NCBI RefSeq assembly: GCF_025666195.1
Contig: NZ_CP102592.1
Location: forward strand, 3,100,001 to 3,164,000
Origin: Xanthomonas sp. CFBP 8443
GTDB taxonomy: Bacteria; Pseudomonadota; Gammaproteobacteria; Xanthomonadales; Xanthomonadaceae
Reading direction: 5' to 3'
Length of the DNA stretch: 64,000 bases
The notes under the pieces are model-generated. The model searched no databases. It was not told the DNA's origin and was given only the letters and a program-made list of their open reading frames with translations. The position numbers were made by a program, and so were the translations under genes. Below are positions 27,741 to 36,892 of this stretch, piece by piece. Position 1 is the stretch's first letter. Each line of letters starts with the position of its first letter.

Positions 27741-30119
27741 TCAGCCGCGAATCCGCGCATCGTGTTCGCGCGCCAGCGCCGCCACCGCATCGGCGACCAC
27801 GGCATCCACATCGCGATCCGTCAGAGTGCGCGAGTTGTCCTGCAAAATCAAGCCCATAGCGAGACTCTTGAAACCCGCCTCGACCCCCGGCCCGACGTAG
27901 CGGTCGAACAGCACCACCTCGCGCAGCAGCGGCCCGACCGCGCCGCGCACGCTGCTGGCCAGCGCCGACCAGTCCACCGCCTCCGGCACCAGGAACGCCA
28001 GGTCGCGACGCACCGACGGGAACCGCGACAACTCGGCGGCACGCGGCAGCGCGCGCGCGGCCAGCGGCGCCAAATCCAGCTCGAACCCGAGTACGTCCAC
28101 GTCGATCTGCATCGCCTGCAGCACCCGCGGATGCAGCTGGCCGATCCAACCGATCAGGGCACCGTCGCGATACACGTCGGCCGAGCGGGTCGGATGCGCG
28201 AACGAACGCGCCGACGGACGGTAGTCCAGGCGCGCGCCGGCGGCGCTGGCCAGCGCCTCCAGGTCGCCCTTCAGATCGTGGAAGTCGACCTTGCGCGCCG
28301 GCAGGCCCCACTGCAGCGCGTCGGCATCGCCGCACACCGCCGCGGCCACGCGCTGGGTCTCGGCTGGCGCCGCGCCGGCCGCCGCGGCCGCCTCGAACGC
28401 CTTGCCCAGCTCGAACAGGCGCACGCGCCCGGCCTGCCGCGCGGCGTTGCGGCCCAGCGCCGCGACCAGCCCGGGCAGCAGCGCCGGGCGCATCACCGCC
28501 AGTTCGGCGCTGAGCGGATTGGCCAGCGCCACGCGCCCGGCGTCCAGGCCCCACTGGTCCAGCAGGCCGGCATCGACGAAGGCGTAGTTGATGGTTTCCA
28601 GCATCTCGCGCGCGACCAGCTGGCGGCGCACGCTCAGTTCGTCCAGCTGCGTCTCGCTGCCCATGGCGATGCGCGACGCGCCGCCCGGCAGCGTGGTCGG
28701 CACGCGGTCGTAGCCGTGGATGCGCGCCAGTTCCTCGATCAGGTCCTCTTCCAGGGCGATGTCGAAGCGGCGGCTCGGCGCGGTGACCTGCCAGCCGTCG
28801 GCGGCGGCAACGACGGCCATGCCCAGCGCGCGCAGGATGCGCTCGATTTCGGCGTCGGCGATCTCGATGCCGAGCACGCGCACGATGCGCGCCCGGCGCA
28901 GCGCGATCGGCGCCGGCGCCGGCAGGTAGTCGGGCAGCTCGGCCTCGACCACCGGACCGGCACGGCCGCCGGCCAATTCCAGCACCAGCCGCGTCGCCAG
29001 TTCCAGCGCCTGCCGCGGCAACGCCGGATCCACGCCGCGCTCGAAGCGGTGGCCGGCATCGGTGTGCAGGCCGAGCTTGCGGCCGCGGCCCATGATCGCC
29101 GCCGGCGCGAAATGCGCCGCTTCCAGAAACACGTGCCGCGTCGCCTCGGTGACGCGGGTATCGTAGCCGCCCATCAGGCCGGCCAGGGCGACCACGCGGT
29201 CGCCGTCGGTGACGGCCAGGAAGCCGTCGTCGAGCGTCGCGTCGCGGCCGTCGAGCAGCTTCAGCGTCTCCCCGGCGCGCGCACGGCGCACCCCGACCGG
29301 GCCGTGCAGCGTGTCCAGGTCGAAGGCATGCATCGGCTGGCCCAGTTCCAGCATCACGTACTGAGTGACGTCGACCAGCAGCGACACCGGGCGCACGCCG
29401 CTGCGGCGCAGGCGCTCGGCCATCCACAGCGGCGTCTTCGCCGCCGGGTCCAGATCCTCCACGACGCGGCCGCAATAACGCGGCGCATCGCCGCCGGCGT
29501 CCAGGCGCACCTGGAGGCAGCGCTCGCTGGTCACCGCGACCGGCTCGGCCGCGAACGGCAGCACTTCGCTGGCGCAGGCCGCGGCCACGTCGTAGGCGAT
29601 GCCACGCACGCCGAAGCAATCGGCGCGGTTCGGGGTCAGCTTGATCTCGATGCTGGCGTCGGGCAGGCCCAGGTACTCGGCCAGCGCCTGGCCGATCGGC
29701 GCGTCGCCGGGCAGTTCGAACAGGCCGGACGCATCGCTGTCCAGGCCCAGTTCCTTGGCCGAGCACAGCATGCCGTTGGATTCCACGCCGCGCAGCTTGG
29801 CCGCCTTGATCGCGATGCCGCCGACTTGGGCGCCGACCAGCGCCAACGGCGCGACCAACCCGGCGCGCGCGTTCGGCGCGCCGCAGACGATCTGCAGCAA
29901 GCCGCCCTGCCCGGCATCGACCTGGCATACCTGCAGCCGATCGGCCTCCGGATGCCGCGCCGCTTCGACGATGCGCGCCACCACCACCTGCTGCAGCGAC
30001 TCGCCAAGCGGCGTGACCTCTTCGACTTCAAGACCGATAGCGGTCAGGGTCGCGGCCAGTTCGTCGCGCGAGGCCTGGGTGGGGACGTGGCTGCGCAGCC
30101 AGTTTTCGCTGAATTTCAT
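27741..30119 (-). CDS. pheT: Phenylalanyl-tRNA synthetase beta subunit
   Basis: This 792-residue, full-length beta subunit of the (alpha beta)2 enzyme starts [20 protein letters not shown]. It contains the tRNA-binding OB-fold domain (about 40-150, with [20 protein letters not shown]), the B3/B4 editing domain with [20 protein letters not shown], the B5 domain, the catalytic-like core and the C-terminal anticodon-binding FDX-ACB domain ending near the stop ([20 protein letters not shown]). The ATG at 30119 is the family start; the open frame upstream runs into the repeat that separates it from pheS. It charges tRNA-Phe together with PheS. Confidence 0.97.
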   Translation of the reverse strand: MKFSENWLRSHVPTQASRDELAATLTAIGLEVEEVTPLGESLQQVVVARIVEAARHPEADRLQVCQVDAGQGGLLQIVCGAPNARAGLVAPLALVGAQVGGIAIKAAKLRGVESNGMLCSAKELGLDSDASGLFELPGDAPIGQALAEYLGLPDASIEIKLTPNRADCFGVRGIAYDVAAACASEVLPFAAEPVAVTSERCLQVRLDAGGDAPRYCGRVVEDLDPAAKTPLWMAERLRRSGVRPVSLLVDVTQYVMLELGQPMHAFDLDTLHGPVGVRRARAGETLKLLDGRDATLDDGFLAVTDGDRVVALAGLMGGYDTRVTEATRHVFLEAAHFAPAAIMGRGRKLGLHTDAGHRFERGVDPALPRQALELATRLVLELAGGRAGPVVEAELPDYLPAPAPIALRRARIVRVLGIEIADAEIERILRALGMAVVAAADGWQVTAPSRRFDIALEEDLIEELARIHGYDRVPTTLPGGASRIAMGSETQLDELSVRRQLVAREMLETINYAFVDAGLLDQWGLDAGRVALANPLSAELAVMRPALLPGLVAALGRNAARQAGRVRLFELGKAFEAAAAAGAAPAETQRVAAAVCGDADALQWGLPARKVDFHDLKGDLEALASAAGARLDYRPSARSFAHPTRSADVYRDGALIGWIGQLHPRVLQAMQIDVDVLGFELDLAPLAARALPRAAELSRFPSVRRDLAFLVPEAVDWSALASSVRGAVGPLLREVVLFDRYVGPGVEAGFKSLAMGLILQDNSRTLTDRDVDAVVADAVAALAREHDARIRG

Positions 30120-30124
30120 TGAGA

Positions 30125-30238
30125 GGCCGGGATTGGGGATTCGGGATTGGAGATTCGTAACAGCGGCTTCATGCGGGACCAGAAACCAGGACGGACCCGC
30201 TTTCGCGAATCCCAAATCCCGAATCCCCAATCCCGGCC
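30125..30238. repeat. Inverted tandem-repeat element between pheS and pheT
   Basis: A left arm (30125-30157: GGCCGGGATTGGGGATTCGG and onward) and its inverse (30204-30238) enclose about 45 bases. The arms share the GGGATTNGGGATTCG unit with the repeats at 6557-6661 and 32225-32252. It fills nearly the entire pheS-pheT spacer, so it is transcribed and should fold into a long hairpin in the pheST message. Confidence 0.85.
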
Positions 30239-30239
30239 C

Positions 30240-31247
<1,008 letters not shown>

Positions 31248-31329
31248 TCAATTCAGCCGACCACCCGATCCGGATACGGCGCTCGGGAGACACCCGATCG
31301 CGCGCAACACTCGCTATCGGGATGCACAA

Positions 31330-31363
31330 AACGCAAAAAGGGGAAGGACTCGCGCCCTTCCCC
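31330..31363 (-). terminator. Terminator or attenuator between rplT and pheS
   Basis: On the minus strand the stem GGGGAAGG/CCTTCCCC is followed by TTTTTGCGTTTT, a textbook intrinsic terminator about 100 bases upstream of the pheS start. Two more small hairpins lie upstream of it (31401-31416, CGCACAT-CC-ATGTGCG; 31385-31398, CTGTTG-AA-CAACAG). In E. coli pheST is controlled by attenuation through a Phe-rich leader peptide. No Phe-rich frame is seen here, so a different read-through control or simple partial termination is more likely. Confidence 0.7.
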
Positions 31364-31438
31364 TGCATGTCTGCTATTTCCCTGCTGTTGTTCAACAGTT
31401 CGCACATGGATGTGCGGGCCGTTGCAGAGGGACCTGCA

Positions 31439-31798
31439 TTATGCCGCCAGCGCGCCCTTTGCCTTCTCCGCCAGGGCGGCAAAGCCCTGCGCGTCGTGCA
31501 CGGCGATGTCCGCCAGCACCTTGCGGTCCAGGGTGATGCCGGCCTTGAGCAGGCCGTTCATGAAACGGCTGTAGCTCAGGCCGTTGATGCGGGCCGCCGC
31601 ATTGATGCGGGTGATCCACAGCGAACGGAACACGCGCTTCTTCTGCTTGCGGCCGATGTAGGCGTACTGCTGCGCCTTGATCACCGCCTGCTTGGCGACG
31701 CGGAAGACCTTGCGACGGGCGTTGTAGTAGCCCTTGGCCAGGTTCAGAACTTTCTTGTGACGACGGCGTGCCTGGACGCCACGTTTTACTCGAGCCAT
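31439..31798 (-). CDS. rplT: 50S ribosomal protein L20
   Basis: This 119-residue basic protein is a complete L20. The N-terminal extension [20 protein letters not shown] contacts 23S rRNA early in assembly. The globular part contains [20 protein letters not shown] and ends with a helical tail. It follows rpmI by 10 bases. L20 represses rpmI-rplT translation in E. coli; whether this holds here is inferred. Confidence 0.98.
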   Translation of the reverse strand: MARVKRGVQARRRHKKVLNLAKGYYNARRKVFRVAKQAVIKAQQYAYIGRKQKKRVFRSLWITRINAAARINGLSYSRFMNGLLKAGITLDRKVLADIAVHDAQGFAALAEKAKGALAA

Positions 31799-31808
31799 GG
31801 TTCAGTCC

Positions 31809-32006
31809 TCAGAGGTAAGGCAGCATACGGTCAAGACGGCCAGCGTCCTCGGCACGAACATGGTTCGTCTGCCGCAGGTTGCGCTTCCGCTTGGTCGCTT
31901 TCTTGGTGAGGATATGGCTACGGTTGGCGTGGCCGCACTTGTACTTGCCGGAGGCGGTCTTGCGGAAACGCTTGGCCGCCGCCCGGTTGGTCTTGATCTT
32001 GGGCAT
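31809..32006 (-). CDS. rpmI: 50S ribosomal protein L35
   Basis: This 65-residue, very basic protein is a complete L35 ([20 protein letters not shown], then [17 protein letters not shown]). It is followed by rplT after 10 bases. Its upstream partner infC is 516 bases away, much further than in most bacteria. Confidence 0.97.
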
Positions 32007-32224
32007 TGCAATGTCCTTGATGGTGTTTTGTCACTGGTCAGGGCGGTGGCTTGCGCCACGCTTTCCATCCGTGCCCGTACCGGCTTGTAAGCCCTTGATC
32101 CTCAAAGAATCAGGGCGGGTCCTATTGCCGCTTTCACGGCAAACCCGATGCACTGGGCCGCGCATTATGCCAGGGCTTGGAATGCCTTGCAAATCATGCA
32201 TTTCGATCTGGGCGCTGGCGCGCC

Positions 32225-32252
32225 GGGATTCGGGATTCGGGATTCGGGATTC
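32225..32252. repeat. Four tandem GGGATTC units
   Basis: Four perfect copies of the 7-mer GGGATTC stand head to tail. They match the arms of the inverted repeats at 6557-6661 and 30125-30238, but here no opposite arm is seen, so this is a solo or half element. Confidence 0.85.
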
Positions 32253-32438
32253 GGAAAGGCTGCGGCATCGGCGGGTGCTTGCGCACCATCGGACAGGGAG
32301 CGCTCGCAGTGCGCTGCTGTCTCGAGCGGATACTGGCCCCGCCTTGCGCGCGACACCCGATGGGCGCAGCAGGCGACTTACTCTGGACAGCGGGCAGCCA
32401 CGCACCTCCACCGCCTGACGGCGGCGGCAAGCGACATC

Positions 32439-32468
32439 GGAAAACGCGAAGGGCGCCAGCAGGCGCCC
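32439..32468 (-). terminator. Terminator-like hairpin after infC
   Basis: A 7-bp perfect stem (GGGCGCC-TGCT-GGCGCCC on the minus strand) is followed by TTCGCGTTTTCC. It lies about 55 bases past the infC stop and could partly end the thrS-infC transcript. Confidence 0.55.
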
Positions 32469-32522
32469 GGCAGCGGCCGCGCTCCCGCACATGGGCGGGG
32501 GCGCGATCCTGAGCTGCTGCGG

Positions 32523-33047
32523 TCAGCGCTTCTTCGGCGCGATCATCATCACCATCTGCCGGCCTTCCAGGCGCGGACGCGATTCGATGACGATGTCTTC
32601 GCCGAGGTCGGCTTCGATCCGCGACGCCATTTCGCGCCCGAGTTCCTGGTGGCTCATTTCGCGGCCACGGAAGCGGATGTTGACCTTGACCTTGTCGCCC
32701 TCTTCGAGGAAGCGGCGCATGTTGCGCAGCTTGATCTGGTAATCGCCTTCGTCCGTGACCGGACGGAACTTGATTTCCTTGATCTCGACCTGCTTGGTCT
32801 TCTTCTTGGCTTCGTTCGCCTTCTTCTGCTGCTCGAACTTGAACTTGCCGAAGTCCATGATCTTGCAGACCGGCGGATCGGCCTGCGGCTGGATCTCGAC
32901 CAGGTCGAGCCCATCCTCTTCGGCCAGCGCCAACGCTTCGTCGCGCGTCAGCACGCCGACCATCTCGCCGTCCTTGCCGATCACGCGAACGCGCGGGACA
33001 CGGATCTCTTGGTTCTTGCGGTTCTGTTTGTTGTCAGGGGTACTGAT
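32523..33047 (-). CDS. infC: Translation initiation factor IF-3, ATC start
   Basis: The 174-residue IF-3 binds the 30S subunit, blocks premature 50S joining and checks the initiator codon. The N domain contains [20 protein letters not shown], the linker is Lys-rich ([17 protein letters not shown]), and the C domain has the conserved [20 protein letters not shown] and [12 protein letters not shown]. An ATG at 32984 would delete the first 21 residues, including conserved ones. The full-length start is the codon ATC at 33047, preceded by GGGAG at good spacing. Unusual start codons (AUU in E. coli) are a known device by which IF-3 limits its own synthesis. Confidence 0.93.
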   Translation of the reverse strand: MSTPDNKQNRKNQEIRVPRVRVIGKDGEMVGVLTRDEALALAEEDGLDLVEIQPQADPPVCKIMDFGKFKFEQQKKANEAKKKTKQVEIKEIKFRPVTDEGDYQIKLRNMRRFLEEGDKVKVNIRFRGREMSHQELGREMASRIEADLGEDIVIESRPRLEGRQMVMMIAPKKR

Positions 33048-33110
33048 GTTGCAATCTCCCAGGGGAATCGGACCGACGCGGACGGAGGCTCCGCCCGCAT
33101 CGGGGTTGTC

Positions 33111-35015
33111 TTACGCCAGCTGCTCGGCGAGCAGCCGTTCGGCGAAGGCGGCAACCGACATGGTTCCCAGATCCTCCCCCGATCGCGTGCGTACTGCAAT
33201 GGCGCCGTTTTCCTTCTCGCGGTCGCCCGCCACCAACAGGTACGGCACCCGCTGCAGCGTGTGTTCGCGAATCTTATAGCCGATTTTTTCGTTCCGCAAA
33301 TCGGCCTCGATGCGGAAGCCTTGATTTGCAAGGAGTTTCCGCACGCTGTCTACGTAGTCGGCCTGGGCATCGGTGATGTTCATCACCATCGCCTGCACCG
33401 GCGCCAGCCAGGCCGGGAACGCGCCGGCATGGTGCTCGATCAGGATGCCGATGAAGCGCTCCATCGAGCCGACGATGGCCCGGTGCAGCATGACCGGGTG
33501 CTTCTTCTGGCTGTTCTCGTCCACGTATTCGGCGCCGAGGCGGCCAGGCATCATGAAGTCCACCTGCATCGTGCCCAGCTGCCAGGTGCGGCCGATCGCG
33601 TCCTTCAGGTGGTACTCGATCTTGGGGCCGTAGAAGGCGCCCTCGCCCGGCAGTTCCTGCCATTCCACCCCGCACACGCCCAGGGCGCTGCGCAGCGCCG
33701 CCTCGGCCTTGTCCCAGGTCACGTCGTCGCCGAGGCGCTTTTCCGGGCGCAGCGCGATCTTGATCTGGATGTCGTCGAAGCCGAACGCGGCGTACACCGC
33801 CAGCGCCTGCTGATGGAACGCGGTGACCTCCGCCTCGATCTGCGACTCCAGGCAGAACACGTGTCCGTCGTCCTGGGTGAAGCCGCGCACGCGCAGGATG
33901 CCGTGCAGCGCGCCGGAGGGCTCGTTGCGGTGGCAGGCGCCGAACTCGCCATAGCGGATCGGCAGGTCGCGGTAGCTGTGCAGGCCCTGGTTGAACACCT
34001 GCACGTGGCCGGGGCAGTTCATCGGCTTGACCGCGTAGGTGCGCTTCTCCGACTCGGTGAAGAACATCGCGTCCTGGTAGTTGTCCCAGTGACCGGACTT
34101 CTGCCACAGCGACACGTCCAGGATCTGCGGGCAACGCACCTCGCCGTAGCCGCTGTCGCGGTAGACCTTGCGCATGTACTGCTCGACCACCTGCCACAGC
34201 GACCAGCCCTTGGGGTGCCAGAACACCAGGCCGGGCGCCTCTTCCTGCAGGTGGAACAGGTCCTGGGCCTTGCCGATCTTGCGGTGGTCGCGCTTGTCGG
34301 CCTCTTCCATGCGCAGGATGTAGGCGTCGAGCTGCTTCTTGTCGGCCCAGGCGGTGCCGTAGATGCGCTGCAGCTGCTCGTTCTTGGCGTCGCCGCGCCA
34401 GTAGGCGCCGGAGATGCGGGTCAGCTTGAACGCCTTGAGGAAGCGCGTGTTGGGCACGTGCGGGCCGCGGCACATGTCCACGTATTCCTGGTGGTAGTAC
34501 AGGCCCATCGCGGTGATGTCGTCGGACATGTCCTCGATCAGGCGCAGCTTGTAGTCCTCGCCGCGCTGCCGGAACAGCTCGATCACCTCGGCGCGCGGAG
34601 TGACCTTCTTGACCACGTCGTAGTCCTGCGCGATCAGCTGCTGCATGCGCTGCTCGATCGCCGCCATGTCCTCGGGGGTGAACGGGCGCTCGCTGTAGAT
34701 GTCGTAGTAGAAGCCTTCGGCGATGACCGGACCGATCACCATCTTGACCTCGGGGTACAGTTGCTTGACCGCGTGACCGACCAGGTGCGCGCAGGAGTGG
34801 CGGATGATCTCCACGCCCTCGGCGTCCTTGGCGGTGATGAGGCGCAGGCTGGCGTCGTGGTCGATCAGGTCGCTGGCGTCGACCAGGCGGCCGTCGACCT
34901 GGCCGGCGATGGTCGCCTTGGCCAGGCCCGGGCCGATGGACTGGGCCACGTCCATGGGGCTGACGGGGTGTTCGAATTCGCGGCGGCTGCCGTCGGGAAG
35001 CGTGATCGTGATCAT
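33111..35015 (-). CDS. thrS: Threonyl-tRNA synthetase
   Basis: This 634-residue enzyme has the full domain order: N-terminal TGS domain ([20 protein letters not shown]), editing domain with the [16 protein letters not shown] zinc-type motif, class II catalytic core ([27 protein letters not shown]; motif 2 [18 protein letters not shown]), and C-terminal anticodon-binding domain from about residue 535 ([20 protein letters not shown]). The ATG at 35015 gives the usual TGS start. infC follows after 63 bases. A hairpin about 90 bases upstream may modulate expression. Confidence 0.97.
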   Translation of the reverse strand: MITITLPDGSRREFEHPVSPMDVAQSIGPGLAKATIAGQVDGRLVDASDLIDHDASLRLITAKDAEGVEIIRHSCAHLVGHAVKQLYPEVKMVIGPVIAEGFYYDIYSERPFTPEDMAAIEQRMQQLIAQDYDVVKKVTPRAEVIELFRQRGEDYKLRLIEDMSDDITAMGLYYHQEYVDMCRGPHVPNTRFLKAFKLTRISGAYWRGDAKNEQLQRIYGTAWADKKQLDAYILRMEEADKRDHRKIGKAQDLFHLQEEAPGLVFWHPKGWSLWQVVEQYMRKVYRDSGYGEVRCPQILDVSLWQKSGHWDNYQDAMFFTESEKRTYAVKPMNCPGHVQVFNQGLHSYRDLPIRYGEFGACHRNEPSGALHGILRVRGFTQDDGHVFCLESQIEAEVTAFHQQALAVYAAFGFDDIQIKIALRPEKRLGDDVTWDKAEAALRSALGVCGVEWQELPGEGAFYGPKIEYHLKDAIGRTWQLGTMQVDFMMPGRLGAEYVDENSQKKHPVMLHRAIVGSMERFIGILIEHHAGAFPAWLAPVQAMVMNITDAQADYVDSVRKLLANQGFRIEADLRNEKIGYKIREHTLQRVPYLLVAGDREKENGAIAVRTRSGEDLGTMSVAAFAERLLAEQLA

Positions 35016-35088
35016 GGGAGTCGGCAAGAAGGAAAGCGATGCGGAGCGGGCGTTTCCCGCCGCGCGCCGGAAGCCGGCGGCGCTAGGC

Positions 35089-35120
35089 GCGGGATACAAA
35101 GAAGGCGCCACAAGGGCGCC
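35089..35120 (-). terminator. Hairpin with T-rich tail upstream of thrS
   Basis: On the minus strand GGCGCC-CTTGT-GGCGCC is followed by TTCTTTGT, about 75-105 bases before the thrS start. It could be an attenuator in the thrS leader or a terminator of an unseen upstream transcript. No Thr-rich leader peptide is apparent. Confidence 0.35.
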
Positions 35121-35286
35121 TGCTCGGACAGCCTTGGGCGGGTTTCATGCTGGGGCGATGGTAGTGCTCATGTCGCACGCTCGGCCGGCGTTGCCGCGGG
35201 CCACCCGTCATTCCGCGTTGAATAGTTGTGGAATGGTAAACCAATTCGGCGGCGTTGGGGATTTGGCGGGCTGGACGCTTGGTGTC

Positions 35287-35427
35287 GGGACCGGGGACCG
35301 GGGACCCGGACAAGCGCTTGGCTGTGGCTGACGGTGTGCATGGCAATCGATTGAAAGCCTGCCAGCACGGCAACAACGAAAGTTGCATGCACTGCGCTCT
35401 TCCGGGTCCCCGGTCCCTGATCCCTGG
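35287..35427. repeat. Inverted repeat built of GGGACCGG units
   Basis: A left arm (35287-35309, repeated GGGACCGG then GGGACCCGG) and an inverse right arm (35402-35427, CCGGGTCCCCGGTCCC) flank about 90 bases in the gap between thrS and the LacI gene. The architecture (short tandem units in inverted arms) mirrors the GGGATTNGGG elements but with another unit sequence. Nothing else is recognised in this 456-base intergenic region apart from the thrS leader hairpin. Confidence 0.75.
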
Positions 35428-35471
35428 TCTCGCCCCAACGCTGCGCCGCAGCAAGTGCTATCCCGTACGCC

Positions 35472-36539
35472 ATGGCATGCTTCGGACTGTTTCCCTGCAA
35501 TGCGAGCGCCGTCATCAAAGGCAAGGCCACATCGCTCGATATCGCCTATCTGGCGGGCGTGTCGCAGCCCACCGTGTCGCGCGCCCTGCGCGGCAGCCCG
35601 GCGGTCAACGAGCAGACCCGGCGCAAGATCCTGGCGATCGCCAACGAGCTGAACTACAAGGTCGACAAGCACGCCTCCAGCCTGCGCCTGCGCAATGCCG
35701 GCACGTTGGCGTTGCTGTTCTTCGAAGACCCGACCACCGACGATTCGCTGATCAACCCGTTCTTCCACGCGATGCTGGGCTCGATCACCCGCGCCTGCGC
35801 GCGCCACGGCTACGACCTGCTGGTGTCGTTCCAGCAGCTGTCGGACAACTGGCGCGCCGACTACGGCGACAGCCAGAAGGCCGACGGCCTGATCCTGCTC
35901 GGCTACGGCGACTACCTGCAGGCGCAGCAGCGGCTGCAGCATCTGGTCGAGCAAGGCACCCACTTCGTGCGCTGGGGCGCGGTGCTGCCCGGACAGCCTG
36001 GGGTGTCGATCGGCAGCGACAACTTCCAGGGCGGCCACGACATCACCGCGCACCTGCTGGAGCAGGGCTGCCGGCGCGTCGCCTTCCTCGGCGACGCCTC
36101 GAACCACTATCCCGAATTCCTCGAGCGCTACCGCGGCCATGCCCAGGCCCTGCGCGCGGCCGGGTCGGACCTCGTGCCCGGGCTGCAGGTGGACGCAATC
36201 ACCACCGAGCAATCCGGCTACGAGGCGGCGCAGGCGCTGCTGGGCGGCGGCGAACGCTTCGACGCGGTGTTCGCCGCCAGCGACCTGATCGCAATCGGCG
36301 CGCTGAAGGCGTTGCGCGAACACGGCCTGCGCGTGCCCGAGGACGTGGCCCTGGCCGGCTTCGACGACATCCCCATCGCCGCCTGCGTGGCGCCGGCGCT
36401 ATCGACCGTGCAGCAGGACACCAAGCTGGCCGGCGCGGTGCTGGTCGAGACCCTGCTGGCGCAGATCGCCGGGCAGCCGGTCGACAGCCGCACCCTGCCG
36501 GTGACGCTGGCGTTGCGCGGCTCGTCGCTGCGCAGTTGA
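35472..36539 (+). CDS. LacI family regulator of the maltodextrin locus
   Basis: This 355-residue repressor-type protein has an N-terminal LacI helix-turn-helix (about 20-66: ATSLDIAYLAGVSQPTVSRA, hinge region NYKVDKHASSLR). A periplasmic-binding-protein-like ligand domain follows, with the conserved DGLILLGYGD, GCRRVAFLGDASNHYPEF and VALAGFDDIPIAACVAPALS. It probably senses a maltose-type sugar and binds the 14-base near-palindromes at 42423, 42889 and 48228; this is inferred from linkage. The start is uncertain: a GTG at 35511 would remove 13 residues that precede the HTH. It is transcribed away from thrS and towards the REP repeats. Confidence 0.9.
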   Translation: MACFGLFPCNASAVIKGKATSLDIAYLAGVSQPTVSRALRGSPAVNEQTRRKILAIANELNYKVDKHASSLRLRNAGTLALLFFEDPTTDDSLINPFFHAMLGSITRACARHGYDLLVSFQQLSDNWRADYGDSQKADGLILLGYGDYLQAQQRLQHLVEQGTHFVRWGAVLPGQPGVSIGSDNFQGGHDITAHLLEQGCRRVAFLGDASNHYPEFLERYRGHAQALRAAGSDLVPGLQVDAITTEQSGYEAAQALLGGGERFDAVFAASDLIAIGALKALREHGLRVPEDVALAGFDDIPIAACVAPALSTVQQDTKLAGAVLVETLLAQIAGQPVDSRTLPVTLALRGSSLRS

Positions 36540-36639
36540 CGGCATGGCGGCCTGCGGGCAGGCAGGCCCCGTGGCGTCCCGCTCTGGCGTGCCTGACAGA
36601 CCCGCGCATGCCGTTCGTATTCGCCGCGATGAACGGCCA

Positions 36640-36892
36640 GTCCTGTTATCCAGTTTTGGAGCAGTCGGGATTGAAGTCCCTCCCACAGTGCACCCAGCGA
36701 GCTCGCCGCAAGTCACTGTGGGAGCGACTTCAATCGCGACGAACGGAGTCGGAGACCACAGCGATGCGGCAATCTGCATCGAGGCTCAAGCTCTCCTGCA
36801 GTGCCCGGCTTCTCGTAGAAGCGGCTTAGCCGTGACGCTCTACCCGATGGAGTGTCGCGGCTAAAGCCGCTCCTACGAGGGCAAGCATCAAG
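36640..36892. repeat. Cluster of REP-type palindromes
   Basis: The gap between the LacI and amylase genes holds two inverted pairs. The first is TCCCACAGTG...CACTGTGGGAGCGACTTCAATCGCGAC (about 36684-36742). The second is TCGTAGAAGCGGCTTAGCCG...CGGCTAAAGCCGCTCCTACGA (about 36813-36887). The GTAGGAGCGGCTTTAGCCGCGAC type is a familiar dispersed REP family in Xanthomonas and relatives. Sitting between convergent genes, they may also act as bidirectional transcription barriers. Confidence 0.8.

Larger units (their letters stand above)
32007..32522. other. Expanded infC-rpmI spacer
   Basis: This 516-base spacer has no convincing gene. From the infC side it holds a terminator-like hairpin (32439-32468), a block of four tandem GGGATTC units (32225-32252) and, nearer rpmI, small inverted repeats such as TTGCCG-TGAAAG-CGGCAA that could belong to an L20-responsive leader. 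The spacer probably contains a promoter for rpmI-rplT. Confidence 0.55.

Noticed and set aside
32148..35225. A plus-strand open frame of about 1025 codons antisense to infC and thrS
   Set aside because: It lies opposite conserved translation genes, and its product is low-complexity and not a recognisable protein.
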